A stretch of DNA of 64,000 nt from JABFRG01 sp046351415 (lineage in GTDB: Bacteria; Myxococcota_A; Polyangia; Polyangiales; Polyangiaceae): positions 124,001 to 188,000 of the forward strand of contig JAXLYO010000005.1 of NCBI GenBank assembly GCA_046351415.1. Reading direction: 5' to 3'. Shown here piece after piece: positions 1 through 8,558 of the stretch. Every line of letters starts with the position of its first letter. Position 1 is the first letter of the stretch. The translations under genes and the position numbers were made by a program. The notes under the pieces are model-generated. The model was not told the DNA's origin, made no database searches, and saw nothing but the letters and a program-made list of their open reading frames with translations.

Positions 1-1290
1 CGTGATACGGAGGCCATCGCGCAGGGCCTGAAGAAGAGCATGCACGTCGAGGCCTACCACGCGGGCATGCAGAAGTCGGATCGCGAGGAAGTGCAGCAGC
101 GGTTCGCCAAGGGCACTCTCGATGTCGTCGTCGCAACCGTTGCCTTCGGCATGGGCATCGACAAGGCGAACATTCGCACCGTCATTCATGCGGGTTTGCC
201 CGCCAGTGTAGAAGGCTACTACCAGGAGATCGGGCGCGCCGGACGCGACGGAGACCCCGCCCACGCTGTCCTGCTCTACGGGTACGGCGACCGCCGCACG
301 CACGAGTTCTTGCTCTCGCGGAGCTACCCCGAGCTCGACGTGCTCGACAAGATCGTGTCGCTCATCAAGAGAAAGCCCCTCAGCCGAGACGACCTCCGCG
401 ATCGCGCCAAGCTCGAAGACGAAGTGTTCGAGCGCGCGCTCGAGCAATTGTGGGTACACGGCGGCATCACGTTCGACGAAAACGACGAGGTCACCCGAAG
501 CGGAAGCGACTACACCAAGTCGTACCTCGCGCAGCGCGAAGCGAGGCAGATCGGCCTTCGCGCCATCTACACGTTTGCAGAACGAAGCGCATGTCGCATG
601 GCTGCGCTCGTCTCGCATTTCGGCGACACGAAAGACACGCACGGTGCATGCGGCAACTGCGACGCGTGCCGTGAAGCGGGCTGCATTGCCCGGGATTTCC
701 GTGCTCCCAGCGAGGAAGAAGCACGCATTGCTCAGCGCATTCTCGCGCTCCTCGACGGCAAGAGTCGTGCGTTGGGTCAAGTGGTCAAAGCGCTCGAGCC
801 AGCTTCGCGCGACACGGTGTCTCATGTCATCGAGGCGATGGTGCGCGGCGGTCAACTTTCGGCAGAGCAAGCGAGCTTCGAACGAGACGGCGAGCGCGTG
901 AGCTTCGTGCGCCTGCGTTCCCTTTCTTCGTCGGACGACGCGGCTCCGGAGAGCCTTCGCATGGGCGCGGGTATGAAGGAAAGCAGCGCGCGCACACGCA
1001 GCCGCACGCGCGACAAGGGAACATCCGTCCGGACGCGCCGTACGCGTACCGAAGAAGTGCGCACGCCGGTCGACCTCGCCCTCCGCGATTGGCGCAAAGA
1101 GATCGCCAAAGATCGCCGCATCCCGGCGTTCCGCGTCCTCACGGACCGCGCCCTCCACGAGATCGTGACCGCTCTTCCCGTGGACATGGGGCAGCTTCGC
1201 AACTGCCAGGGCGTAGGGCCCTTGACGACGCAAACCTACGGTCCTGACATCCTCCGCATCATTCGCGATCACGGAAGCTCCGCCACTTGA
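1..1290 (+). CDS. recQ: ATP-dependent DNA helicase RecQ, 3' part (5' end outside window)
   Basis: The reading frame is open from the first base; 429 residues are visible and the N-terminal DEAD/DEAH helicase lobe lies upstream of the window. The visible part starts inside the second helicase lobe and contains motif VI (EIGRAGRDG). It is followed by a RQC zinc-binding region with the expected four cysteines (a Cys, then CGNCDAC about 18 residues later). The last 70 or so residues are a HRDC domain (DWRKEIAKDRRIPAF...). This order is that of RecQ, a 3'-5' DNA helicase acting in recombination and fork repair. Between RQC and HRDC is an Arg/Thr-rich linker of about 60 residues. The TGA stop overlaps the TTG start of the next gene (TTGA), so the two are probably co-transcribed, although no functional link is obvious. 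Confidence 0.93.
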   Translation, partial: RDTEAIAQGLKKSMHVEAYHAGMQKSDREEVQQRFAKGTLDVVVATVAFGMGIDKANIRTVIHAGLPASVEGYYQEIGRAGRDGDPAHAVLLYGYGDRRTHEFLLSRSYPELDVLDKIVSLIKRKPLSRDDLRDRAKLEDEVFERALEQLWVHGGITFDENDEVTRSGSDYTKSYLAQREARQIGLRAIYTFAERSACRMAALVSHFGDTKDTHGACGNCDACREAGCIARDFRAPSEEEARIAQRILALLDGKSRALGQVVKALEPASRDTVSHVIEAMVRGGQLSAEQASFERDGERVSFVRLRSLSSSDDAAPESLRMGAGMKESSARTRSRTRDKGTSVRTRRTRTEEVRTPVDLALRDWRKEIAKDRRIPAFRVLTDRALHEIVTALPVDMGQLRNCQGVGPLTTQTYGPDILRIIRDHGSSAT

Positions 1291-2543
1291 GCGCGGCCCC
1301 GGTCGCCGGCCGCTTCTTGCGGGATGTGGGGGGCGCGGCCGTCGTGGGAGCCTGCTCCGGCATCCTTTCCGCGGCTTTTCTGCTCCTCCTCGATCGGGCG
1401 ACGCAGCTTCGGCTCACGCACGAGTGGCTCGTCTACCTCCTTCCTCTCGCAGGCCTCGTCTTGGGTTTCGTCTACGACCGCGCTGGCAAAGTGGTGCGCG
1501 GAGGAACGAGCGTCATCATCGAAGCGACGCACGACTCTTCCGTCGAAATCCCGCTGAAGATGGCCCCGCTCGTTCTCCTCGGGACCCTCCTCACGCATGC
1601 GTTCGGGGGAAGTGCGGGTCGCGAGGGCACCGCAGTGCAAATGGGCGGCAGTGTAGCCGCTGCATTCGCAAGGCGCTTTCGACTCGATACCGGGGGAACA
1701 CGCACGCTGATCCTCGCGGGCATGGCAGGCGGGTTTGGCTCCGTATTCGGAACGCCATGCGCCGGCGCCATTTTCGCGATCGAAGTGGTTTGTGTCGGCC
1801 GGCCGGCGTGGGGCGCCATCGTCCCTGCCTTCGTCGCATCGTTCGTGGGTGACTTCGTCAGCCATCGGTGCGGCGTCGTTCACACGGCTTACCCCCACGT
1901 CATGGCGCCTGCCTTGTCTCTGTCGCTCCTCCCGAAGCTCGTCGTCCTTGGCTTGGCTATGGCGCTCATCGGCGTCGTCTTCGAGCGACTGACCAAGGGC
2001 ACGAAGAAGCTCCTCGAACGAGCCCTCCCTCCGCTTCCCTTCCGGATGTTCGCGTCCGGTCTACTCGTCGTCGTTCTTTGGAAGGTGGCTCGCACGAACA
2101 CCTATCTGGGCCTAGGCGTTCCCACCATCGTGGCAGCGTTCTCAGACCCCAATTTGGTGTATACTGCATTTTTGTGGAAGACGGTCTTCACCTCGATGAC
2201 GCTCGCAGGCGGCTTCCTCGGCGGCGAGGTCACGCCGCTCTTCTTCGTCGGGGCGACGCTCGGGAACGTTCTCGCTCGGGCCCTCGGCTTGCCGATCGAC
2301 CTCGGCGCCGTTTCCGGGATGGCAGCGGTCTTCGGCTCTGCCGCGAACGTTCCCGTCGCACTCTCCGTCATGGCGGCTGAGCTCGTCGGCGGCGGGGTTT
2401 TCCCCTACGTTCTCGTCGTGTGCGCCGTCGCCTATGCGGCGTCTGGCTACAACGGGATCTACGGTTCTCAGCGCATCGGGCGCAAAAAGCCATGGGGCGT
2501 CCGGGTGGACCCTCCACGCGCGCTGCACGATTTCGAGCACTGA
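1287..2543 (+). CDS. CLC-family anion channel/antiporter, possibly CLC-F-type fluoride exporter
   Basis: A 418-residue polytopic membrane protein of the CLC family. It has the selectivity-filter glutamate motif as GGSAGREGT and a C-terminal filter region GGEVTPLFFVGA. Most CLC chloride transporters have GREGP; GREGT, with a residue pattern GGTSVIIE in place of the GSGIP filter loop, resembles the CLC-F clade of fluoride/proton antiporters as I remember it. The family is sure; the fluoride assignment is inference. No CBS domains follow the membrane part. The start is TTG overlapping the recQ stop (TTGA), with the next in-frame Met far inside the first helices. No fluoride riboswitch can sit directly upstream because recQ is there. 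Confidence 0.85.
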   Translation: MSAAPVAGRFLRDVGGAAVVGACSGILSAAFLLLLDRATQLRLTHEWLVYLLPLAGLVLGFVYDRAGKVVRGGTSVIIEATHDSSVEIPLKMAPLVLLGTLLTHAFGGSAGREGTAVQMGGSVAAAFARRFRLDTGGTRTLILAGMAGGFGSVFGTPCAGAIFAIEVVCVGRPAWGAIVPAFVASFVGDFVSHRCGVVHTAYPHVMAPALSLSLLPKLVVLGLAMALIGVVFERLTKGTKKLLERALPPLPFRMFASGLLVVVLWKVARTNTYLGLGVPTIVAAFSDPNLVYTAFLWKTVFTSMTLAGGFLGGEVTPLFFVGATLGNVLARALGLPIDLGAVSGMAAVFGSAANVPVALSVMAAELVGGGVFPYVLVVCAVAYAASGYNGIYGSQRIGRKKPWGVRVDPPRALHDFEH

Positions 2544-2582
2544 AACGCGGCGTCCGGTGCTAGATCTCGGGCGTCGTCCTTT

Positions 2583-2664
2583 GCACGGGTGGCGGAATTG
2601 GCAGACGCACTGGGTTTAGGTTCCAGCGCCGAAAGGTGTACGAGTTCAAGTCTCGTCCCGTGCA
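2583..2664 (+). tRNA. tRNA-Leu (UAG)
   Basis: A cloverleaf can be drawn by eye. The acceptor stem GCACGGG pairs with CCCGTGC at 2657-2663. The D arm has TGGCGGAATTGGCAGACGC. The anticodon stem CTGGG/TCCAG closes the loop TTTAGGT with anticodon TAG at 2617-2619. There is a long class II variable arm, and the T arm contains GTTCAAGTC. The discriminator base is A2664, and CCA is not encoded. The long variable arm and the D-arm pattern are typical of tRNA-Leu; it reads CUN codons, mainly CUA/CUG. Confidence 0.96.
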
Positions 2665-2700
2665 CTCTTTCTCTTCGCATGCCGCGGGGGTGAGGTCACC

Positions 2701-3837
2701 TCAGCTGGGCGGCCAATGACCACTGCCTCCCGGCTCGTGAACCTTCTTGAGGTCGTACCACGCCGTCTTCGACGCGTAGTGGCTGAACGCGACCAGAAGC
2801 GCAACCAGCCAGACGCCTGCGGCCGCCGCCAGCATGCCTCCGCTGAGGTGTGCCTCGACACCCAGGTAGTCGGGAAAGCCTACCGGCCCGACGAAAGCGG
2901 GGATGAGTGCATCTCGCTTCTCGGCGGTGCGTATGGTTTCGATGCGGCTGTAGGTCGATCGTTCGACTTCGTCTTTCAGGTTGCGACCATCGCTCGTAAC
3001 CGCTTCGACGACGTAATGGGTCGTTCGACTGTTCTTGTGCTTCGTCACGTAGGTGCTCGTGTTCGTGACGAGGGCCTGCGTGGGCTTGCCCCAGAATGCA
3101 GAGACAGTGAAAGGCATCGTCACGATGACGTGAAAGATGATCCACACGATCGACAGCACGACCGACCACGTCGTAAGCGTTTGCATGCGTTGGACGTAAC
3201 GCTCCTTGATCGTCTCCGTCGCGAGGAGCATGCTGCCACTCCTCCGCGAGGGCCTGAGCACCCAACCACTCTGCGCGCTTCGATACGCCCCGCCGCCACC
3301 GCCTTCGCCGACTCTGTGGAGGTCGCCATAGGCCGTAAACGTCTCGCCACGCTTCACGTCGCAACGACGAAGTCGATTCATCGTCTTGCCTGGCGGGTGC
3401 TCGGTCTCGAGACCGTCCGCTACGAGCACTTGTTCACCGGGTTCGACCAAAACGGCTTCCCCCGCGTCCGTCACGAGCGTGAAGGGACGGCTCTTCACCG
3501 AACGTTCAACCTCGGTCCACGTGTGGCTCTTGGAGTTCTTGCTCGTGTGGTTCGTGGCGCGCTGGGTGATCGTGACGTCGACCGCCACTTCATCCCCCTC
3601 GACTTCGACCTTCCCTCGGACGACGCGCTCCGGGCCCGCCGAGAGTGGCCCCGACTTCTGACCATGCAGTTCGTTCTCCCGCGCCTGCGCGGCACGAAGC
3701 GTTCGCGCGCGCACAATCATCGAAATGAGAGCGAAGAGGCCCCCCAACCCGAGCAGCACGAACGACACGAAGAAGGACGCGCCGGCACTCGCGTGGCCGG
3801 GCGGAATGAAGTCGAGCTTCGATAGGTCGGTCGGCAT
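2701..3837 (-). CDS. Membrane protein with GIDE-like/DUF3592-like region, function unknown
   Basis: A 378-residue protein with one N-terminal transmembrane segment (residues about 20-45). A soluble part follows, with the pattern ERVVRGKVEVEGDEVAV, GEAVLVEPGEQVLV and a glycine-rich turn. Two more helices lie near residues 220-245 and 320-345. The layout of an early helix, a modification-like beta domain and then helices resembles GIDE-domain (MULAN-like) membrane proteins. The part TSTYVTKHKNSRTTHYVVEA looks like DUF3592. These are weak resemblances and no catalytic residues are visible. It lies alone on the minus strand after tRNA-Leu, and its ATG start is the first Met of the frame. Confidence 0.7.
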   Translation of the reverse strand: MPTDLSKLDFIPPGHASAGASFFVSFVLLGLGGLFALISMIVRARTLRAAQARENELHGQKSGPLSAGPERVVRGKVEVEGDEVAVDVTITQRATNHTSKNSKSHTWTEVERSVKSRPFTLVTDAGEAVLVEPGEQVLVADGLETEHPPGKTMNRLRRCDVKRGETFTAYGDLHRVGEGGGGGAYRSAQSGWVLRPSRRSGSMLLATETIKERYVQRMQTLTTWSVVLSIVWIIFHVIVTMPFTVSAFWGKPTQALVTNTSTYVTKHKNSRTTHYVVEAVTSDGRNLKDEVERSTYSRIETIRTAEKRDALIPAFVGPVGFPDYLGVEAHLSGGMLAAAAGVWLVALLVAFSHYASKTAWYDLKKVHEPGGSGHWPPS

Positions 3838-3895
3838 GGCGAAGTACGTAGCGTACCAGCGATGCCATCATGCGGGCAAAGCCGCATAGGCGGAT

Positions 3896-5608
3896 TCAGT
3901 GCGCGCTGTTGTCGAGGGGCTTGGCGTCGCAAACGTCGCCCGAGCCGTCGCCGTCGGCGTCTGCCTGGACGTCGCCGTCCATGGGCCGCGGCGGATTGAA
4001 GACATCCGGACAATCGTCGCTGGCGTCCGGCACGCCGTCGCCGTCACGATCGGTTGCCGACGTGCCATCCGGGTAGGTGTCACGGTACGGCACGCAGCTC
4101 GGTTCGTCCTTGGGGGTCTCGTTCGCACAGAAGAAGAGCGGGTAGTTCCCGCCTTTGACGGAGGCCTCGACGTCTGCCCACTTCACGCCGCCTTTGACGT
4201 CGCCGAGGCACACCTTGCGCTCGATGCCACAGATGGTCGCCGCCTCACACGTCTTCGAAAGCGCATCGACGAGGGCCGCGTCTCCGTAGAGCGGCGTTCC
4301 ACCGCGAAGCACGAGGTGGACGTCTTCCGTTCGACCCTCGATGAGCGCGCGGAAACCAGGCCGCGCACCCGTGCTCTCGGAGGCCCGGCGGCTGTCGAAG
4401 ATCGTGATGTCGGCGAAGTAACCGACCTTGAGTTGACCGAGCTCGCTACCGAAGCCCGCCGCGATTGCGCCATTCTTCGTTGCGATGTCGAAGAGGTCGC
4501 GATCGCTGAGTGCCTTGGCGAAGTATTTCTCGTTGAGCGAAGCCGCACAGGCCACTTCACGCAGCATATTCATCGATCCTGATGGGAGCCAATCGGTGCC
4601 GAGGGCGATGGTGATTCCCGTGCGCTTGAAGAGCGGGATGGGCGCGGTATTGCCGTAGAGCACGATGTTGGAACGCGGCGACCAAATGACCTTGGCGCCC
4701 GCAGCGGCAGCGGATTGGGCTTCCGCTGCTCCAAAACCGACGGAGTGGATCATCGCGGTTCGGTCGGTGATGACACCGACGCTGCCTTGCGAAAGGCACG
4801 CGAACTCGTTTTGCGCGACCTCGGCGATGCCTTCTCCGACGTGAGGCACGTAGTTGCCGCCACGGAACGCTCCGCCCGTGTTGACGACTTTGCTCGGATC
4901 GCACGTGGCGGACGTCGGCGTTCCATTCTGGTCGTTCAGCGGGAACGTATCGAAAACTGCCGTCTTGCTCGAGAGCTGCTCCGTGTCGGAGTTCTTCGGA
5001 AAGGTCGCGAGATTGCGAATGAGGCCGTCGATGCCGCCGGAGCCGACGACCGCAGTCGAACCACCGAAGACGAAGCGGAGCTCCGCGATGGCCGATTCGA
5101 CATTGCCACTCACCTTGGGCATCGACGGAAGCTTCTTCTCGCCGAGCGCACCCGTGCGCCAACCGTTGCGCCAGGTCCAGCGGACCTTGTCGACGTTGTA
5201 CGGGCCCTTCACGTTGTAGTCGGTGTGATCGTGCGCGTTCACGAGCGAAGGCGAAATGACGCCACCGTTCGAGCAGTCGAGGAAGGTTTGGTTCGCGTCG
5301 TCTGCGCATTCGCCGACGCAGGCGATTTTGCCGGATGCATCGATGGTCACGACGCCTTCTTTCGGGTCACCCTCGGGGAGGAGGAGCGTGCCCCGAATGG
5401 CGAGACCTGCCGTGCCGGTACGAACGACAGTACAGGCACTTCCGGTCGCGACGGGCCCCGCGTCACCGCCGTTGCCGTCGGGCTTGCCCGCGTCCTTCTT
5501 GTTCGGAGGGAGGTTGACGACCTCGATGGTTTCACAGGCGACCGAAGCAAAGGCGAGCCCCCCCAAGAGGAGTCCGAGCGCGCCTGAGAAGACGGGAAGA
5601 CGAAGCAT
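3896..5608 (-). CDS. Amidohydrolase-family lipoprotein with thrombospondin type-3 tail
   Basis: 570 residues. The start is the ATG whose product begins MLRLPVFSGALG; the frame stays open further upstream but without signal-peptide character. A hydrophobic leader ends at SVACETIEV, so it is probably a lipoprotein or exported. The core has the amidohydrolase metal motif HDH (VNAHDHTDY), the segment VIWSPRSNIVLYGN, and the conserved Asp in ALGTDWLPSGSMN. The usual helix of cytosine/atrazine-type deaminases is readable. The last 60 residues contain thrombospondin type-3 calcium-binding repeats (DRDGDGVPDASDDCPD and DADGDGSGDVCD). The enzyme core probably hydrolyses a C-N bond of an unknown substrate in the periplasm or outside the cell. 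The TSP3 tail is an unusual fusion for this family. Confidence 0.85.
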   Translation of the reverse strand: MLRLPVFSGALGLLLGGLAFASVACETIEVVNLPPNKKDAGKPDGNGGDAGPVATGSACTVVRTGTAGLAIRGTLLLPEGDPKEGVVTIDASGKIACVGECADDANQTFLDCSNGGVISPSLVNAHDHTDYNVKGPYNVDKVRWTWRNGWRTGALGEKKLPSMPKVSGNVESAIAELRFVFGGSTAVVGSGGIDGLIRNLATFPKNSDTEQLSSKTAVFDTFPLNDQNGTPTSATCDPSKVVNTGGAFRGGNYVPHVGEGIAEVAQNEFACLSQGSVGVITDRTAMIHSVGFGAAEAQSAAAAGAKVIWSPRSNIVLYGNTAPIPLFKRTGITIALGTDWLPSGSMNMLREVACAASLNEKYFAKALSDRDLFDIATKNGAIAAGFGSELGQLKVGYFADITIFDSRRASESTGARPGFRALIEGRTEDVHLVLRGGTPLYGDAALVDALSKTCEAATICGIERKVCLGDVKGGVKWADVEASVKGGNYPLFFCANETPKDEPSCVPYRDTYPDGTSATDRDGDGVPDASDDCPDVFNPPRPMDGDVQADADGDGSGDVCDAKPLDNSAH

Positions 5609-5691
5609 GGTCGCGAAGGTGTAGCGCGCCGATCGAGGATCGTCGAGGCGTGAAATGGAAGGGGGTAAGCTCTTGATAGGCGCGAAAACGC

Positions 5692-6771
5692 TCAGGAATA
5701 TGGAGGATAGGGGGAGCCGAAACCACCGGCGGGGGGCATGGGGCCCCCGTGAGGGCCGTGTGCCTGCGGTCCGTAACCCGGGTATCCACCCCCTCCGCCG
5801 TACCCTCCGCCACCGTAGCCAGCATCTTCGTCCGGCATCTCGATAAGATTGTATTCTGCACCTATCGAGCGGAGGATGTAGAGCGTGTAGCTCCGTTCGA
5901 AGACGTGGAACGGCGCCATCAGGGTTTGATTCACGACGGGCAGAGCGCCAAGGCAGCACGTAAAGACCGTCACGAGCATCGAGAGCATCGCCGCGGCGAT
6001 CGAGAAGCCGAAGCGAATGAACCAGAAGACGATGATCTTGCCCCAATTGCCACGAGCGAGGGTCATGAACTCACGCCATGCCTCGCGGAACAGAATGCCT
6101 TTCTTGAGCATGATGGGCGCGACGAAGTTTCGTGCGAGGGAGCCCACGATCGTGAAGGGAATGAGCAACACCAAGGCAATCGCTCCGAAACCGAGGATGA
6201 GCCCCAGGTGGGCGAACGGGTCGTACCCATTGCTGTCGCGCTCGTTCACGATGACATAGGCGGCAATGGCGACGAGTGGACCGAACAGCGCGAGAGCGAC
6301 CGCCCCCATGACGAGATGGAACTTGAACAGCGAACTCGCAGGCTCCTTCGTCTGATGCCAATGGTCGGAAACGGCGGGGCTCCCCGTCGCGACCGCGCGG
6401 ATGGACATCATCTGACCGCGCGCGCCAAGCCACATCGCTAGCAGGACGAGGGGAATCGCCAGGACGCAAACGGCGATGATGATGCCGATGACGAGAGATG
6501 CGTCGTGGCCGAAGGCTCCATCCGGGGCGAGATCGAAGGCGTGCGCGAGACTCGAATTCGTCCCGTACCCAGACCCGTAGCGCCGCGAGCCGCCGTTGTT
6601 GAACAGCTTTCCCAAGTTGTTGAAGTTGCCACCACTCCCGCCGCCTCCCTCCGAGCAAGACTGGAGAAAGAACATGAACCCGAACGAGAACCATGCCCCT
6701 GCGTTGACGGGACGAAAGAGGATGCGGCGCATGTGCGCCCAGGCAGGGGAAAGAGTGCAGGTGACGTCCAT
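5692..6771 (-). CDS. Polytopic membrane protein with Gly/Tyr/Pro-rich C-terminal tail
   Basis: 359 residues. The N-terminal part carries a hydrophobic stretch and a glycine/asparagine-rich loop (GGGGSGGNFNNLG). About five strong transmembrane segments lie between residues 90 and 300, including a run WGKIIVFWFIRFGFS. The last 45 residues are rich in Gly, Tyr and Pro (GYGGGGYGGGGGYPGY). Similar proteins with polytopic cores and disordered GYP-rich tails are common in Polyangiales. No enzymatic motif is visible and no function can be given. The start is the first ATG; a second Met 13 residues later (MRRILF) is also possible. It is 15 bases downstream of the M50 protease gene on the same strand and may belong to the same operon. 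Confidence 0.75.
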   Translation of the reverse strand: MDVTCTLSPAWAHMRRILFRPVNAGAWFSFGFMFFLQSCSEGGGGSGGNFNNLGKLFNNGGSRRYGSGYGTNSSLAHAFDLAPDGAFGHDASLVIGIIIAVCVLAIPLVLLAMWLGARGQMMSIRAVATGSPAVSDHWHQTKEPASSLFKFHLVMGAVALALFGPLVAIAAYVIVNERDSNGYDPFAHLGLILGFGAIALVLLIPFTIVGSLARNFVAPIMLKKGILFREAWREFMTLARGNWGKIIVFWFIRFGFSIAAAMLSMLVTVFTCCLGALPVVNQTLMAPFHVFERSYTLYILRSIGAEYNLIEMPDEDAGYGGGGYGGGGGYPGYGPQAHGPHGGPMPPAGGFGSPYPPYS

Positions 6772-6786
6772 GCGGGGAGCGTAGCG

Positions 6787-7950
6787 CTAAACGGCCATGG
6801 GCGTCGGCATGAAAAGGAGCACGTACGTAGCGAGGGTCAGCACCGCAACGACCCGCCTGGGAAGGGACAGGGGGTAGGACGAGAAGACGACCGGCGGGTG
6901 GTCGAACAAGGTGTGTTCTCGAAGAGTTCCCTTGCGCCGCTCCATGGCCAGGAGCACGAACACTGCCGCGAGCCACGCGCCCCAGAACATGTGTGTGCCC
7001 TTGCTCTGTCCTACGCCCGCCGTGAGAAGGAGAGCAACGAGGACAACGAGACGCGTGCGAATGCCGAGGTCCTTGGCGCGCTCGGCGGGAGGCTTCGTCG
7101 CGAGCCCCAGAACCGGCAGGAGCAAGAACCAGCTCAGGAAGAAGAGCGAATGTGCGATGCTCGTTCCGACGCGGTGAAGACCAAAGCCCGCGCGAATGTC
7201 CGAGAGCGTGTTGAACGCCAGGCTCGCGAAGAAGAACAGCAGCAGCGCACGGTGAACGAACTTTGCGTACGTATTCTGCCGAACGCCAAAAAGAGCATAG
7301 GCGACGTGGCCCCCATCGAGCTGCCCCAGAGGAAGGAGGTTCACGAAGGTTACGAACATGCCCGCCCATGCCGCGAAAGCAACCGGTGAGAGGAGAATGT
7401 CCATTCCGGGCGGGACGCGGGGCGCGAAAAGACCATCGAGGGCACGCAGGGCGAGCGAGTTCCCGAGGCTCGTCATGCCTGGTTCGAGAGGAACGACCGT
7501 CGAGTGTCGCACGCCCCAGGCGTAGAGAGGGATCGCCACCGCGAGCCCAGCGAGTGGACCGGAAGCACCGATGTCGAGCAGCGCATTTCGTGACGGAAAG
7601 CGACCGCGCATGCCAATGACGGCGCCGAACGTACCGAACGGAGACAAGGGCGCGGGAACCGGGATGAAGAACGGGAGGGACGAGGGCACTCCATGGATGC
7701 GCGCGGCGATGTAGTGGCCAAATTCGTGGGCGAGCAGAATCGCTGCGAGCGAAGCGGCGTACGCGAGCCCATCGCTCATCGCAGCACGCGAACGAAGGAG
7801 GCCGACCACCCCCACTGCCTCGTTCGCGGAAGGGCTTTGCGTGGCGCCCGTGTAGACGAGGCTGAGGACCGTGAGCCCGAACATGAGTGCAGGCCTCTTC
7901 CACGCGAGCTTCGCGGTGGATGCCTCCGGTGAAGGAGCTTCGCTGCTCAT
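6787..7950 (-). CDS. Site-2-protease-like M50 membrane metallopeptidase
   Basis: 387 residues, polytopic. The zinc-binding motif HEFGH lies at residues 75-79 inside a membrane helix (LLAHEFGHYIAAR). The second motif, NLLPLGQLDGGH, supplies the third metal ligand Asp near residue 215. Together they define the M50/site-2 protease family, which cleaves transmembrane substrates. A PDZ domain is not apparent. The conserved stretch FFIPVPAPLSPFGTFGAVI after the zinc motif fits the plant EGY/bacterial M50 subgroup. The start chosen is the ATG of MSSEAPSPE, which overlaps the stop of the FliH-like gene by ATGA. The longer frame upstream is the shadow of that gene. It ends a five-gene coupled chain. 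Confidence 0.9.
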   Translation of the reverse strand: MSSEAPSPEASTAKLAWKRPALMFGLTVLSLVYTGATQSPSANEAVGVVGLLRSRAAMSDGLAYAASLAAILLAHEFGHYIAARIHGVPSSLPFFIPVPAPLSPFGTFGAVIGMRGRFPSRNALLDIGASGPLAGLAVAIPLYAWGVRHSTVVPLEPGMTSLGNSLALRALDGLFAPRVPPGMDILLSPVAFAAWAGMFVTFVNLLPLGQLDGGHVAYALFGVRQNTYAKFVHRALLLFFFASLAFNTLSDIRAGFGLHRVGTSIAHSLFFLSWFLLLPVLGLATKPPAERAKDLGIRTRLVVLVALLLTAGVGQSKGTHMFWGAWLAAVFVLLAMERRKGTLREHTLFDHPPVVFSSYPLSLPRRVVAVLTLATYVLLFMPTPMAV

Positions 7951-8558
7951 GATTCGCGCAGGAGGGCGTCGCGCAAGGCCAAGCCCAAGCGATCGAGTTG
8001 CGTTTCGATGCGACCGTCGACTTCGCCGACGTCCGTCTGCAAGTGCAGCGACCCACGAACGAGCTCTTCGCTCTCGCGCACGACGATAGCGACGAGACCG
8101 AGCTCCGAGAGAAGCGCGCGCAGCGACGGCGCATCCGCGGGGTGTGCCCACAGCGTCCCTTCACGCGACCCGCGCGCCTTGTCGAGCACGGGTGCGGCGA
8201 GGGCGCGAATCTTCGAGGCGTCGAGTGCGAGTTCTTGGCCGAGGAGTCGCTCCGCAAGGAGCTTTGCGAGTGTCACCCAGGTGTCCGCTCCATCCTCGCT
8301 GCCCTTCGCCGCGGGTATGTGACCACGCCCGAGCGCGATGTGGGAGGCCACGAGCTTTGCGAGTTCCTCTTCGCGGATGTCGTCACGGCACCGCTCAGCA
8401 GCTGCCTGCGCTTCACGGACGATACGCGCCGCCTCCTCGCGCGCTTCGAAGATGGCCGCAGGCACGAGGCGCGCCGTCGGCGGAGGTTCTGGGAACACGA
8501 TGCGTGGCGCCGTCTTGGCCTCGGCTCCTCGAAGGATACGACCTTGGCGGACACTCAT
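7947..8558 (-). CDS. FliH/SctL (YscL, HrpE)-like stator protein, orphan
   Basis: 203 residues. The N-terminal third is charged and helix-forming, with an Ala/Arg/Glu-rich heptad-like stretch (EAREEAARIVREAQAAAE), as in FliH, YscL and the peripheral-stalk subunits related to them. The C-terminal end GSLHLQTDVGEVDGRIETQL matches the family signature (glycine, polar, T-x-x-G-x-I/V-D-x-x-I-x-x-Q-L). FliH/SctL proteins regulate the flagellar or type III secretion ATPase. No such ATPase, ring or export-gate gene lies in this window, so the gene is an orphan here. It is coupled by ATGA overlaps to the 74-aa gene upstream and to the M50 protease downstream. The family call rests on readable motifs but should be checked with a profile search. 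Confidence 0.65.
   Translation of the reverse strand: MSVRQGRILRGAEAKTAPRIVFPEPPPTARLVPAAIFEAREEAARIVREAQAAAERCRDDIREEELAKLVASHIALGRGHIPAAKGSEDGADTWVTLAKLLAERLLGQELALDASKIRALAAPVLDKARGSREGTLWAHPADAPSLRALLSELGLVAIVVRESEELVRGSLHLQTDVGEVDGRIETQLDRLGLALRDALLRES

Noticed and set aside
2583..2700. tRNA-Leu as an integration site
   Set aside because: No integrase gene, no repeat of the tRNA 3' end elsewhere in the window, and the neighbouring genes look native.
6071..8257. Long minus-strand frame (728 codons) across the M50 protease and the membrane protein gene
   Set aside because: Arg/Pro/Ser-rich translation without domain features; it lies in another frame of real genes.
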